Assembly: GCA_016720595.1 (NCBI GenBank)
Contig: JADKKI010000042.1
Span: 1-64,000, forward strand
Origin: Myxococcales bacterium
Lineage (GTDB): Bacteria > Myxococcota_A > Polyangia > Haliangiales > Haliangiaceae
Reading direction: 5' to 3'
DNA length: 64,000 bases
Shown here in pieces: positions 45,560 through 54,249 of the stretch. How positions within the stretch are numbered: position 1 is the first letter of the stretch; every line of letters begins with the position of its first letter. The notes below the pieces were generated by a model. The model had not been told where the DNA came from. It worked only from the letters and a program-made list of their open reading frames with translations, and searched no databases. A program made the translations under genes and the position numbers.

Positions 45560-46317
45560 TCGAGCTCGGGACCGAGGGCGGCCTGCTGCGGCGGTTCGTG
45601 GACGAGCTCGAACGCACGACCCCGCGAGCGGTGCCCGCCCAACCGGACCTCACGGCGTATCGCGGCCAGGATCGGGAGGCCGCGCGGCTCGCGTGGGCGT
45701 CACGGATCGCCGACGAGTACCGCTCGGTCGCGGTGTTCTCCGAGCTCCTCATGTTGCTGGCGGATCTCGAGGCGCCGTACGCCACGATGTGTGCGGTGCA
45801 GCGGCTGATCGGTGACGAGCTCCGGCACACGCACCTGATGGCGCGGGTGGTGGACTGGCTCGGCGGGCGCGAAGACCTCGTGATCGATCTCGCAGATGTG
45901 GGGTTGCCGCCGCGCGACGCGAACGAATCGCCCGCGATGCGCGCGGTCCGGATCGTCGGCCGGGAGCTGGTGGTGGCGGAGGAGGAGTCGATCGCGGTGC
46001 TCGCCGCGTACCGCGATGCCACCACCGAGCCGGCGATCCGCGCGGTGTTCCAGATCGTGCTGGCGGACGAAGTTCGTCACGCCGCCGCCGGCCGCGCGAT
46101 CCTCGCGGAGCTCGCTTGCTCGCCGCGCACGGCGCCAGCGTGTGTCGGCCTCGACGAGACGATGGCCGTCGATCGTGCCGAGCTCCGTGTGGGCTATCGC
46201 ACGCTCGCGATCGGAGGGCCCGGCCGGATGCTCGGCGCCTCGATCGAGCTCGCTGATCTCGAGACGATCTGGCACCGCATGGCCGACGACGTGTGCGCAT
46301 CTGCCTGCACCGCGTGA
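45556..46317 (+). CDS. Ferritin-like di-iron protein
   Basis: 253 residues from GTG 45556, with a 4-bp overlap with the preceding lipoprotein. It is all-helical with two ExxH elements (LIGDELRHTHLMARV and IVLADEVRHAAAGRAI), each preceded by a helix bearing Glu (EYRSVAVFSE, VVAEEESIAV). This is the four-helix di-iron arrangement of ferritin-like oxygenases and oxidases. No N-terminal targeting signal. The substrate is unknown; AurF-like oxygenases are one possible relative. Confidence 0.85.
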   Translation: MIELGTEGGLLRRFVDELERTTPRAVPAQPDLTAYRGQDREAARLAWASRIADEYRSVAVFSELLMLLADLEAPYATMCAVQRLIGDELRHTHLMARVVDWLGGREDLVIDLADVGLPPRDANESPAMRAVRIVGRELVVAEEESIAVLAAYRDATTEPAIRAVFQIVLADEVRHAAAGRAILAELACSPRTAPACVGLDETMAVDRAELRVGYRTLAIGGPGRMLGASIELADLETIWHRMADDVCASACTA

Positions 46318-46410
46318 CGCGGGCGCACGGTGCCCACCGCGCGGCTCTCGCCCGGCGGGATCGCCTTGCAGCGGCCCTCCGCACGGATCGTCGCGGCATG
46401 TGCAGTGCAC

Positions 46411-47565
46411 ATGAAGGCCGTGAGGCGAAACTTGTCCAACCAATCACGCACACCTACCAGCGGCCTGCGCGCCGCCCTGATCCTGCTGTCCATGGCCACG
46501 GCCTGCGGCGACAACCTCGCCAGCTCGGACGCGAGGCCACGCGACGGCGCCGAGAGTGACGCGCACATCGAGACGATCCCGACGGTGATCTCGACGATCC
46601 CGATGAATGCCGGCAGCCACGCGATCAACGCGAGCGTGCGCGCCACGTTCAGCGAAGCGATGGATCGCACCTCGATCAACACGAGCACCTTCAAGCTGAC
46701 CGTCGGGCCTGCGGCCACACCGATCGCGGGCACCGTGAGCTACACCAGCTCGCAGGCCACGTTCCGCCCGCTCGTCAACCTCCCGATCAACAGCACGTTC
46801 GTCGCCACGATCACGACGGCCGCCCGGAGCAGCTTCGGCCTCCCGCTCGCCACCGACAAGACCTGGACGTTCACCACCGCGACCGCGCTCGCCACCGACG
46901 AGCCCGTGGATCTCGGTTCCGCCGGCAACTTCGTCCTGCTCGCGAAGAGCGGCATCTCGACGGTGCCGACGTCGATGATCACGGGCGATATCGGCGTGAG
47001 CCCGATCGACGCCACCGCGATCACCGGCTTCTCGCTCTCCGCCGACGCCACCAACGTGTTCGCGACGTCGACCCAGGTCACGGGTCACGTGTACGCCGCC
47101 AACTACGCGGTGCCCACTCCGACGAACCTCACCACCGCGATCGGCGACATGGAGAATGCGTTCACCGATGCCGCTGGTCGAGCGCCGAACGTCACCGAGC
47201 TCGGCGCCGGCAACATCGGCGGCCTCACGCTCGCGCCAGGCGTGTACAAGTGGAGCAGTGGGCTCCTGATCCCGACGAACCTCACCCTCTCGGGGCCGGC
47301 CACCGCCGTCTGGATCTTCCAGATCGCGCAGGACCTGACGATCAGCGCCAACACCTCGGTCACGCTGAGCGGCGGCGCGGTGCCGAAGAACGTGTTCTGG
47401 CAGATCAGCGGACGCCTTACCGTGGATACCGGCGGCCACCTCGAGGGCAACGTGCTCGCGCAGACCGCCACGACCCTCAACGCCGGCGCCTCGCTCAACG
47501 GCCGCCTGCTCGCGCAGACCGCCGTGACGATCAACGCGAGCACGATCGTCCGCCCCGCTCCGTAG
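46411..47565 (+). CDS. Ice-binding-like (DUF3494) lipoprotein with N-terminal Ig-like domain
   Basis: 384 residues from ATG 46411, with lipobox LLSMATAC; upstream codons lack a signal. Residues about 50-150 are an SbsA-type Ig-like domain (STIPMNAGSHAINASVRATF). Residues about 165-384 match DUF3494, the beta-solenoid ice-binding fold (VDLGSAGNFVLLAKSGIS, TGDIGVSPIDATAITGF, ELGAGNIGGLTLAPGVYKW, ISANTSVTLSGGAVPKNVFW). DUF3494 proteins bind ice in cold-adapted microbes but also occur as generic adhesins, so activity cannot be concluded from the family. The lipid anchor with an Ig spacer suggests a surface-displayed adhesin. Confidence 0.9.
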   Translation: MKAVRRNLSNQSRTPTSGLRAALILLSMATACGDNLASSDARPRDGAESDAHIETIPTVISTIPMNAGSHAINASVRATFSEAMDRTSINTSTFKLTVGPAATPIAGTVSYTSSQATFRPLVNLPINSTFVATITTAARSSFGLPLATDKTWTFTTATALATDEPVDLGSAGNFVLLAKSGISTVPTSMITGDIGVSPIDATAITGFSLSADATNVFATSTQVTGHVYAANYAVPTPTNLTTAIGDMENAFTDAAGRAPNVTELGAGNIGGLTLAPGVYKWSSGLLIPTNLTLSGPATAVWIFQIAQDLTISANTSVTLSGGAVPKNVFWQISGRLTVDTGGHLEGNVLAQTATTLNAGASLNGRLLAQTAVTINASTIVRPAP

Positions 47566-47592
47566 CGGAGCGTCCGCGCGCTGCCGACTCGC

Positions 47593-48360
47593 TCAGTTCA
47601 GCGATTCGAGCCCGTAGAAGTCCGCGAGCAGCGCGAACAGCTCCGGATGCTCGTACGCGAGCTCCTGCGGCCGCGTGAAGTATGACTCCGTCGACACCGC
47701 GAAGAACTCCGCCTCGTTGGTCGCGCCGTACGCATCCATCAGCGTCGGCCAGCCTGCCTCGGTGCGTGCCCGATGCCGGGCGAACGCCGCAGAGCACACG
47801 CGGCCCCAGCGCTGGCGCTCGGCCCTGCTGGAGAGTGGAGGCGTGCCGTCGATCCGCCCGGTGGCCATGTCGAGCTTGTGCGCGAACTCGTGGAGCACCA
47901 CGTTGCCGAGCGTCTCGCCACGCCCGCCGGCGAGCACGGCATCCCACGCGAGCACTACGGGGCCACCGAGCATCGCCTCTCCGATCACCGTGCGGCCATG
48001 GCCGACGGGTGCGCGGGGCTGCTCGAAGAACCCGAGCGGGCGCGGCGGCGTGATCAGTGTCGACGGATAGACGAGGATCGAGGCCACGTCTCCATACAGT
48101 TGATCGTCGCGACCGAGCACGAGCAAGCAGGCCTGCGCCGCGATCGTGACCTGCATCTCCTCGGTCAGCTCGAGCCCACCGCAGCCTTCCCAGTACTTCT
48201 CGGCGATGAACACCTGCATGCGCTCGAGCAGGCGGCGCCGGCTGTCCGGATCGAGGTGGCGCGCGAGGGCCACGTTGTCGTCCAGGTAGCGGTGCCACGC
48301 CTCCGGGATGGGCTCCGCGACGATCTTCTTGCGGCGACGTGCGCGCAGCCAGCCGAACAT
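47593..48360 (-). CDS. mtfA: MtfA-family zinc peptidase
   Basis: 255 residues. The zinc motif NVVLHEFAHKLDM lies near residue 155, with ESYFTRPQEL and the family's C-terminal region (AEFFAVSTESYF) supplying the third acidic ligand. In E. coli MtfA is a cytoplasmic peptidase that binds the Mlc (DgsA) repressor and affects glucose uptake. Mlc itself is not encoded in this window, so only the family assignment is secure. The basic N-terminal sequence WLRARRRKK is typical. Confidence 0.92.
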   Translation of the reverse strand: MFGWLRARRRKKIVAEPIPEAWHRYLDDNVALARHLDPDSRRRLLERMQVFIAEKYWEGCGGLELTEEMQVTIAAQACLLVLGRDDQLYGDVASILVYPSTLITPPRPLGFFEQPRAPVGHGRTVIGEAMLGGPVVLAWDAVLAGGRGETLGNVVLHEFAHKLDMATGRIDGTPPLSSRAERQRWGRVCSAAFARHRARTEAGWPTLMDAYGATNEAEFFAVSTESYFTRPQELAYEHPELFALLADFYGLESLN

Positions 48361-48407
48361 GCCGCCAACCTAAGACGTCTTCGCTGCGAGGCTGCCTCTC
48401 CGATCGG

Positions 48408-48602
48408 TCAGGGCGGCGGACTGGAGCTCGATCGGCGACCGCCGACCAGGAGCAAGCCGAACATCACACCGAGCAGCGTGGTGATGACCGGACTACTCCG
48501 CCAGGCTCAACCCGAGTCGCAACCGAGGAGCACGTAGTACGTGAACCCCGCGCCACCCCCGATCGCCGCCGCGAGGAGGGTTCGCCAGTGGGCTCGCATC
48601 AT
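48408..48602 (-). CDS. Small two-TM protein with an in-frame TGA (DUF6132-like)
   Basis: From ATG 48602 the frame encodes a membrane helix (RTLLAAAIGGGAGFTYYVL) and the motif GCDSG, then TGA at 48507-48509. The same frame continues for 32 codons with a second hydrophobic helix (SPVITTLLGVMFGLLLVGG) to TGA at 48408-48410. The arrangement resembles DUF6132-type proteins, whose motif is GCxSGxCPITSNP: the TGA falls where the second Cys is expected, allowing a one-residue gap. It could be selenocysteine, a true stop with readthrough-like decay, or a sequence error. A short hairpin lies just after the TGA, but its loop is only about 10 nt away, closer than usual for a bacterial SECIS. Confidence 0.4.
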
Positions 48603-48619
48603 GCCCCAGCGTAGCAGGC

Positions 48620-50002
48620 TCAGGCCCGGTCGCGCAGCACGCCGTGGTCCGCGAGGATCCGCGGGGTGGCCGCACGTGCCTCGTCGGCATCGAGGACGAT
48701 GAGGGCGCCACTGCTCAGCTCGATCGTCACGAGCCCGTGCGCCGCGTCGAGCAGACGCCCGAGATCTTCGAGATCACGAGGCACGTGCTCGCCCACGCGC
48801 ACGACCGATTCGTTCGCGAACGTGGCGTAGCCCGCATTGATCGGATCCTCCAGGACGCTGGTCAACGCCACCAGCTCGCGCCGTGCCGCCGTGCGCTCGC
48901 CCCAGTAGTACGCGTTCAAGAACTCCTTGGGCCCCTTGTCCCACCAGGACTCCCAGGTGGTCAGGTAGTCGCGGGTCACGGGTTGGAACACCAGGCCGGC
49001 GAACACCAGGTACGTCGGCGGCACGTCATGGCGCGCGCGGTACACGAGCGGGAGCCACGGCCCGAGCGTGACCTGCACCGCTAGGTCCTTCCCGCCGCGG
49101 CGGATCGCGAGCGTGATCTGATCACCCAGGTGCCGCGTGCCCAGCACCGCATAGTGCTTCAGCGTCTGCTCGCGATAGAGCACCGACCCGTCGGTGGCAA
49201 CCAGCTGGCCATCGATCGAGATCAGGACATCGCGTGGCTGCAGCACCCCATCGCACGTGCCGCCGTGATCCACGCGTGTGACGAGCGCACCCGGCTCACC
49301 CGCACCGAGCCCCACCAGCGCGCGCGCCGCAGGATGATCGAGCGGCTGCACCGCGATGCCGAGCGCCGGGACGCCCGTGGGCTTGCCTGCCGTCACCCCG
49401 TCGAGGAACGCCTGGATCAGCGGCGGTGGGATCAGCTCGCCGCGCTGATCGTCGTCGGTCGATCGCTGCATCACGAGACCGATCAGCGCGCCATTGCGGA
49501 ACACCGCGTCGCCACCGACATGGAGTGGCTGGCGCGCCTCGAACGTCACCGCGAGGAGGTGCCGCTGCGAGTGCGCGTACCGGGTGAGCCCGATCTTCGA
49601 GATCACGGCGTGCCCGATCTCCGCAGCGCGAGCGTCCTCGTCGTGGCCGATCAAGATCAAGACGTCCGTCGTGACCGGCATCGGACCGAGCGCCGCGGGC
49701 TCGATGCCCCACACCGCGGTGATCGAGTCCGCGAGTTCGAGAAGGGCGAGATCGCGATCGTGATCGATCGCCTTGATCTGCGCGCGTGCCTGATGCGGCG
49801 CCAGCGGCACGGTCGGCTCCACGGCTCCGACCACGACGCTGGCGAGCGTGAGTACGAGGCGTGGCCCGATCACCACGCCGACTCCCGTGCTCTCGCGCGT
49901 GGTCTTGGCCCATGGCTCGTCGAAGTCCCAGTCCTCGACGGTCGCCAGCACCCGCAGCACCTGCGGAGCCGTGCTGCCAGGGATCCTCTCGACGATCACC
50001 AT
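48620..50002 (-). CDS. Deg9-like protease homologue with altered catalytic residues
   Basis: 460 residues, no signal peptide. It follows the order of Deg9-type proteins: a trypsin-like domain (GVGVVIGPRLVLTLASVVVG, IDHDRDLALLELAD), a PDZ domain (GVPALGIAVQPLDHP, QPRDVLISIDGQLV), then the family's C-terminal region (PTYLVFAGLVFQPVTRDYL, VLEDPINAGYATFANESVV, ALIVLDADEARAATPRIL). The catalytic Asp84 is kept. The His position reads Ser55 (LASVV instead of NAHVV) and the GNSGGP nucleophile loop reads HVGGDA, so both His and Ser are missing. It should bind peptides but not cleave them by the usual mechanism. Start ATG 50002 is the first in frame. Confidence 0.9.
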   Translation of the reverse strand: MVIVERIPGSTAPQVLRVLATVEDWDFDEPWAKTTRESTGVGVVIGPRLVLTLASVVVGAVEPTVPLAPHQARAQIKAIDHDRDLALLELADSITAVWGIEPAALGPMPVTTDVLILIGHDEDARAAEIGHAVISKIGLTRYAHSQRHLLAVTFEARQPLHVGGDAVFRNGALIGLVMQRSTDDDQRGELIPPPLIQAFLDGVTAGKPTGVPALGIAVQPLDHPAARALVGLGAGEPGALVTRVDHGGTCDGVLQPRDVLISIDGQLVATDGSVLYREQTLKHYAVLGTRHLGDQITLAIRRGGKDLAVQVTLGPWLPLVYRARHDVPPTYLVFAGLVFQPVTRDYLTTWESWWDKGPKEFLNAYYWGERTAARRELVALTSVLEDPINAGYATFANESVVRVGEHVPRDLEDLGRLLDAAHGLVTIELSSGALIVLDADEARAATPRILADHGVLRDRA

Positions 50003-50139
50003 CTCGAGCCCGGAGCGTATCAGTGCCCGCTGGGTGCGTCGCGGCCCCCCCGCGCTTCGCCAACGCGTTCGGGCGCTCGTCTCGCGGCCGCCCCGCGCCT
50101 CGCCCCGCGGCGTTGGTCTCCCCCTCGTGGCGACACTCT

Positions 50140-50162
50140 GGAAAAGGGGTCTGACCCTTTTC
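50140..50162 (-). terminator. Hairpin AAAAGGG...CCCTTTT after the DUF309 gene
   Basis: A perfect 7-bp inverted repeat (50142-50148 with 50155-50161, 6-base loop) lies directly after the DUF309 stop codon on the minus strand; the T-rich arm gives a terminator-like shape. The GGGGTCTGA core also occurs upstream of nrdJ at 60763, so a short repeat family is possible. Confidence 0.6.
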
Positions 50163-50522
50163 TTAGCCGACGGAGACCGTCGCCGGATCGGGCGTAGCGC
50201 CGGTCGCGAGCTCGGAGATCAGCCGATCGATCGCGACGTGCACCAGCAGCATGTCGATCGGCGGAGACTCGCCGAGCGAGGGGGGAGAGTCCGGGCTTGC
50301 GAGCTTGCGCTGCGCCTTCGCGAGCACGCTCGCCGCTCCGGCACGGTTCCCGTGCGCGAGGTGGTGCAGCGCCACCGCGAGCTGCACCAACGCCTGCACC
50401 GCGAGCTTCTCGGGCGCGACCGAGAGGTGCCACGCCTCCTCCCAGCGCTCGTGTGCCGCGAAGTATGCGCCCCGCGCGAGCTCGTCACGCCCGAGACCGA
50501 GCAGCCTGTCGCGCTCCGTCAC
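50163..50522 (-). CDS. DUF309 protein
   Basis: 119 residues from GTG 50522. The N-terminal motif ARGAYFAAHERWEEAWHLS is diagnostic of DUF309, a small helical fold with no assigned activity. The start is four bases after the P450 stop, so the two genes are cotranscribed. The C-terminal residues are Pro/Ser-rich. Confidence 0.85.
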   Translation of the reverse strand: MTERDRLLGLGRDELARGAYFAAHERWEEAWHLSVAPEKLAVQALVQLAVALHHLAHGNRAGAASVLAKAQRKLASPDSPPSLGESPPIDMLLVHVAIDRLISELATGATPDPATVSVG

Positions 50523-50526
50523 GCGA

Positions 50527-51750
50527 TCAGCGCTCGAGCGTGACCTGGAGAGCCTCGAGTCCGCGCAGGCCGAGCGAAGGCCGCCAGGCCACGCGCTCCG
50601 TGGCGAGACCGATCCCGCGCGTGGAGGCGACCAGCGCCGCGAACGCATGCTGCGCCTCGAGCCGCGCGAGCGCCGCGCCCACGCAGTAGTGCGCTCCACC
50701 GCCGAACGACAGCGGCTTCGGGTCGACGCGCGCCACGTCGAGCTCGTCGGGCCGATCGTGCCGGCGCGGATCGCGATTGGCGGAGGCGAGCATCAGCGCG
50801 ATCGGGATCTCGCGCTCCACCTGCACGCCCTCGATCTCGAGAGGCTCGAGCGCAACGCGCGGCGCGAACTGCACCGGCGAATCGAACCGCAACAGCTCCT
50901 CGATCGCATTCTCGACCAGGCTCGGCGTGGCATACAGCGCCGCGAGCTGCGCGGGGTGGCGCAGAAGCGCGTAGAGCCCGTTGCCGATCAGGTTGGTGGT
51001 GGTCTCGTGGCCCGCGAGGAACAGGAACGTGGCGTTGGCGGCGATCTCGTCCTCGGTCAGCCGTAGCCCCTCCTCCTCGACGGCCAGCATGTCATCGAGC
51101 AGCGCCCCCGCCGGCTGCTTCCGCCGCGTGGCGAGCAGCTCGCGGATGTACGCATCCCACTCGCGCATCGACACCTCCGCCAGGGCGAGCTGTGCATCAC
51201 TGCACGTCTGCAGATCGACCGTGGCCGCGGTGACCGCCGCCCAGGCGCGATTGCGCTCGCGATCCTCCGCGGGGATCCCGAGCAGCTCGCAGATCACCGT
51301 GGCCGGCAGCGGATAGGCGAGCTCGGAGATCACCTCCATCGATCCGCGCTCGAGTGCGGGCCGCAGCAGCTCGGTGACAAGCCCCTCGACGCGAGGCGCC
51401 AGCGCGCGCACCGCACGCGGTGTGAACACCTTCATGATCAGCTTGCGCAGCCGCGTGTGCGCCTCGCCGGACTGGAACAGCAACCAGTGCCTGCGGTGGA
51501 GCGTGAGCATCCCGTTCGGGTCCATGCGCGGCGGCCCCGCTGGATCGTTCGCCTCGCGGAAGCCGCGTGGTGTGCGGAACGCCGCGCTCCGCAGCACCCG
51601 ATCCACCGGCTCGTACCGCGTCACCATCCAGCCGCCAAACGGCGTCTTCAGCACCGCTGCCGTCTCGCGGAGCTGCGCGTACAGCGGATACGGATCCTCA
51701 CGCCCCTGCGGCGTGAACAGCGTCATGATGGCCCGTCCTGTGTCGCTCAT
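50527..51750 (-). CDS. Cytochrome P450
   Basis: 407 residues from ATG 51750; upstream codons are Arg/Ser-rich and unlikely. The P450 signatures are all present: AGHETTTNLIGNG (I-helix, oxygen-binding Thr), EELLRFDSPVQF (ExxR), and FGGGAHYCVGAALARLE with the haem Cys. Length and motif order match soluble bacterial P450s that use ferredoxin partners. No ferredoxin or reductase gene is adjacent, so electrons must come from elsewhere. Substrate unknown. Confidence 0.95.
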   Translation of the reverse strand: MSDTGRAIMTLFTPQGREDPYPLYAQLRETAAVLKTPFGGWMVTRYEPVDRVLRSAAFRTPRGFREANDPAGPPRMDPNGMLTLHRRHWLLFQSGEAHTRLRKLIMKVFTPRAVRALAPRVEGLVTELLRPALERGSMEVISELAYPLPATVICELLGIPAEDRERNRAWAAVTAATVDLQTCSDAQLALAEVSMREWDAYIRELLATRRKQPAGALLDDMLAVEEEGLRLTEDEIAANATFLFLAGHETTTNLIGNGLYALLRHPAQLAALYATPSLVENAIEELLRFDSPVQFAPRVALEPLEIEGVQVEREIPIALMLASANRDPRRHDRPDELDVARVDPKPLSFGGGAHYCVGAALARLEAQHAFAALVASTRGIGLATERVAWRPSLGLRGLEALQVTLER

Positions 51751-51772
51751 CTCTCGATGATACCCTCGCCCC

Positions 51773-52216
51773 GTGAGGTCCGTCGTCGCGCTCGTCCTGC
51801 TGTTCGGTCTCGTCGCCACGGCGCGCGCCGACAAGCCCCTCGCGCGCTATGCGGGCAAGATCGTGATCTCGCCCGACGCGCCACCGTCGGCCATCTCCGA
51901 GATCCCGGCCTATCTCGCCGCGAACCTCGTCAAGGACGGCAGCTACGATCTCACCAAGGGCCCTCCGTGGCCGATGCACCTCGTCGGTGTGTTACCGCGC
52001 GACGTCACCAAGCCGGTCACCCTCGTGTTCGCCGACAAGGCCGACACCAAGCTCGCGCCGCTGTTCGCGATCGAGGTGGCGAGCAAACAACGCGTGGTGA
52101 TCGCGCACACCGAGGCCACCGTCGCCGCCGGGTTCGCCGCCGGCAAGACCTATCTCGTGCGCCTCATGCTCGGGAAGACCGTGCTGGCCCGGGCCGAGCT
52201 GACGCTCCGCGACTGA
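51773..52216 (+). CDS. Secreted hypothetical protein
   Basis: 147 residues from GTG 51773 with signal peptide (VVALVLLFGLVATARA). The mature part is a compact beta-rich domain (GKIVISPDAPPSAISEIPAY, VTLVFADKADTKLAPLFAI). No Cys, no known family. Divergent from the P450 by 22 bp, so promoters are very close. Confidence 0.65.
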   Translation: MRSVVALVLLFGLVATARADKPLARYAGKIVISPDAPPSAISEIPAYLAANLVKDGSYDLTKGPPWPMHLVGVLPRDVTKPVTLVFADKADTKLAPLFAIEVASKQRVVIAHTEATVAAGFAAGKTYLVRLMLGKTVLARAELTLRD

Positions 52217-52345
52217 TCCGCACTACCGGGACGCGCTCGCCCACGGCTGCGTCTCCTGGCACTCACCTCCCTGCACGAGCCGACCGGGAATCGCCCGGTT
52301 AGCACGCTGCCTCTGCTGGCCCTCGGGTTGCTGAGGTCTCCCGTC

Positions 52346-52876
52346 ATGCGCGTCGGCCTCCTGTGTTCGCTCCTCGTTGCTTGCGGGTTCACCGCCCCCG
52401 GAGCCCCACCGGCGCGCGGCCTCGACCCCGGACCCGACGCACGCAGCGTCGGAAGCGATGGCCCCAGCGTGCTGACCCCGCAGGCGTTCGTCGAGAAGCT
52501 GGTCGCCCTGGAGTGCGCGCAGGCGTTCGTGTGCAAGCCGCAGTACCCCACCAGCTCCACCACTCCTTTCGACATCGAGTGGGGCACCGACCTTGCCGAC
52601 TGCCTCCTGACCGACCGGGACTACCTCGCCCGCGACACGATCGCGGCGGCCGTCACCGTCGGCCGGATCTCGTTCGATCCCGGGAGTGCCGCGATCTGCC
52701 TCGCAAGTCCCGGGATCCCCTCGACGTGCACCACCCTGTTCGCCGAGGACTATGACTTCGCCGAGCCCTGCTACCTCGCACTCGCCGGCCACGTCCCCGA
52801 CGGGAGCGGCTGCACGACTGGCTGGGAGTGTGCGCGCACGTCGCAGTGCTTTCACGGGACCTGCTCCCGCCAGTAA
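52346..52876 (+). CDS. Cys-rich lipoprotein
   Basis: 176 residues from ATG 52346; an upstream Met at 52328 adds six residues. The lipobox is CSLLVAC. The mature protein has about ten Cys, clustered at the C-terminus (GCTTGWECARTSQCFHGTC), a pattern typical of myxobacterial surface lipoproteins that often extend into DUF4215-like repeats. Function unknown. Confidence 0.7.
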   Translation: MRVGLLCSLLVACGFTAPGAPPARGLDPGPDARSVGSDGPSVLTPQAFVEKLVALECAQAFVCKPQYPTSSTTPFDIEWGTDLADCLLTDRDYLARDTIAAAVTVGRISFDPGSAAICLASPGIPSTCTTLFAEDYDFAEPCYLALAGHVPDGSGCTTGWECARTSQCFHGTCSRQ

Positions 52877-52916
52877 CCTGGTGGCCCTCGCCGCCGAAGC
52901 GTAGGCTTCGGCACCC

Positions 52917-53462
52917 GTGAGTACGTCCCCGGCCCTGAAGCTCTACAAGACCATCCGCGGTCGCGTGCACTACTGGGAGGCGTGGAAGCGGAACACCAAG
53001 CTGTGGGTCCACACCGGCTTGCTCGGGCACTGGGGGCGCGTCGACAAGGAGCCGATGAACCCGAAGGAGACCGAGAAGGCCGCGATCAAGCGCTACTCGC
53101 AGGAGCCGCTCGCCGCCGGCTACGCTCCGATCGATCCGAGCGACCACCTGCTCCTGGTGGTGCAGTACCCGCTCGAGGCGTTCTCCAACGTCGATGGGAT
53201 GGTGTTTCGCGAGGAGGTCTACACGCTCCTCAACAACTGCCTCGGCTGGATCGGCAACGGCGCGTGCGATCGCGGCGAGTTCGGCCGCAACACGCTGAAC
53301 ATGGTGTGCGACGTCGTGGACCCAGAGCTCGCGGTGAAGCCGATCGTCGCGGACCTGCGCAAGGCCAAGAAGCTCGGCGGCGCGGTGATCGCCACCAGGC
53401 GCGGACGCTCGCTCAAGGTGCTGTGGCCGAAGGGCTACCGCAAGCCGTTCACGCTCGCCTGA
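52917..53462 (+). CDS. WGR-domain protein
   Basis: 181 residues from GTG 52917. The N-terminal 75 residues form a WGR-type domain (LYKTIRGRVHYWEAWKRN, TGLLGHWGRVDKEP), found in PARP-like and DNA-repair proteins where it contacts DNA. The remainder is an alpha/beta domain (LLLVVQYPLEAFSNVDGMV, VKPIVADLRKAKKLGGAVIA) that I cannot name. No catalytic PARP domain is present. Possibly a DNA- or RNA-binding accessory. Confidence 0.75.
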   Translation: MSTSPALKLYKTIRGRVHYWEAWKRNTKLWVHTGLLGHWGRVDKEPMNPKETEKAAIKRYSQEPLAAGYAPIDPSDHLLLVVQYPLEAFSNVDGMVFREEVYTLLNNCLGWIGNGACDRGEFGRNTLNMVCDVVDPELAVKPIVADLRKAKKLGGAVIATRRGRSLKVLWPKGYRKPFTLA

Positions 53463-53493
53463 GGCGCCGGGCCGGCGGAGCTACACTGGAGGC

Positions 53494-54240
53494 GTGCCCG
53501 TGACTGACTGGTATGACGTCCCGCTCGATCCCGAGCCGATCGCGGTCCACTTCGGTCTCACGCTGTGCTTTGGACGCTCGAAGGCCGAGCCCTATCTCGA
53601 CGAGCGCAGCGACACCTGGCGGATCCGCGGCTCCTGGGATGTGACGTACCGCGTCCTGATCGACCTGCGGAACATCGAGGTGGTCCGAGTGTTCCGCGAA
53701 CGCAGGGTCCGTGAGGCCCTCGCAGCGTTCGAGCAGTTGCACGGCCGCGCCCCAACTCCCGAAGAGGTCACCCAGCTCACGACCTCCGCGAATTCCTATT
53801 CCAACGCCGTCGGAGCAGAGTTGTTCACGATCGACGGCATCTACAATCACGAGCTCCTGCACATTCTCGCGTTCGCGGTCTGCATCGCGTTCGATGCCGC
53901 TCTCGGCGAGCTCGCCTCTCTCGAAGACCTCGCGAAGACGTCGACGTTTCCCGACGAGCTCCGCGCCCAGGCGTTCGCGAACGAGTGGGCCACGCGCGTC
54001 ATGGTCCAGCTCCGCGTGCTCCAGCAGCGCGCCACCGGTCACGATGCTCCCGGGATCGCCGCAGCGATCGGAGGCCTGACCGGCGCGCTGCTCCCCGGCA
54101 TGGGGCTCGGCCTCGCACCACCCAATGGCACGCTGATCCCTGGACCTCCGGCGCCTCCGATGAAGGGCGACGCCGCCGCATGGGAGACCGAGAAGCTCGA
54201 CCTCCAGCTCCACAACTACTTCGCGCTCAACACGCAATAG
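53494..54240 (+). CDS. Hypothetical protein with an HELLH motif
   Basis: 248 residues from GTG 53494. It begins YDVPLDPEPIAVHFGLTLCF and has a central hydrophobic helix containing NHELLHILAFAVCIAF. HELLH fits HExxH, but the helix is buried-looking and no third ligand is evident, so a peptidase assignment is weak. The C-terminal part is Gly/Pro-rich. No homologue recognised. Convergent with a lipoprotein gene 9 bp away. Confidence 0.55.
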   Translation: MPVTDWYDVPLDPEPIAVHFGLTLCFGRSKAEPYLDERSDTWRIRGSWDVTYRVLIDLRNIEVVRVFRERRVREALAAFEQLHGRAPTPEEVTQLTTSANSYSNAVGAELFTIDGIYNHELLHILAFAVCIAFDAALGELASLEDLAKTSTFPDELRAQAFANEWATRVMVQLRVLQQRATGHDAPGIAAAIGGLTGALLPGMGLGLAPPNGTLIPGPPAPPMKGDAAAWETEKLDLQLHNYFALNTQ

Positions 54241-54249
54241 TAGCGGCGA

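Noticed and set aside
48644..50197. Plus-strand open frames opposite the Deg9-like gene
   Set aside because: Arg/Ala/Asp-rich shadows with no motif; the minus-strand gene has clear family similarity.
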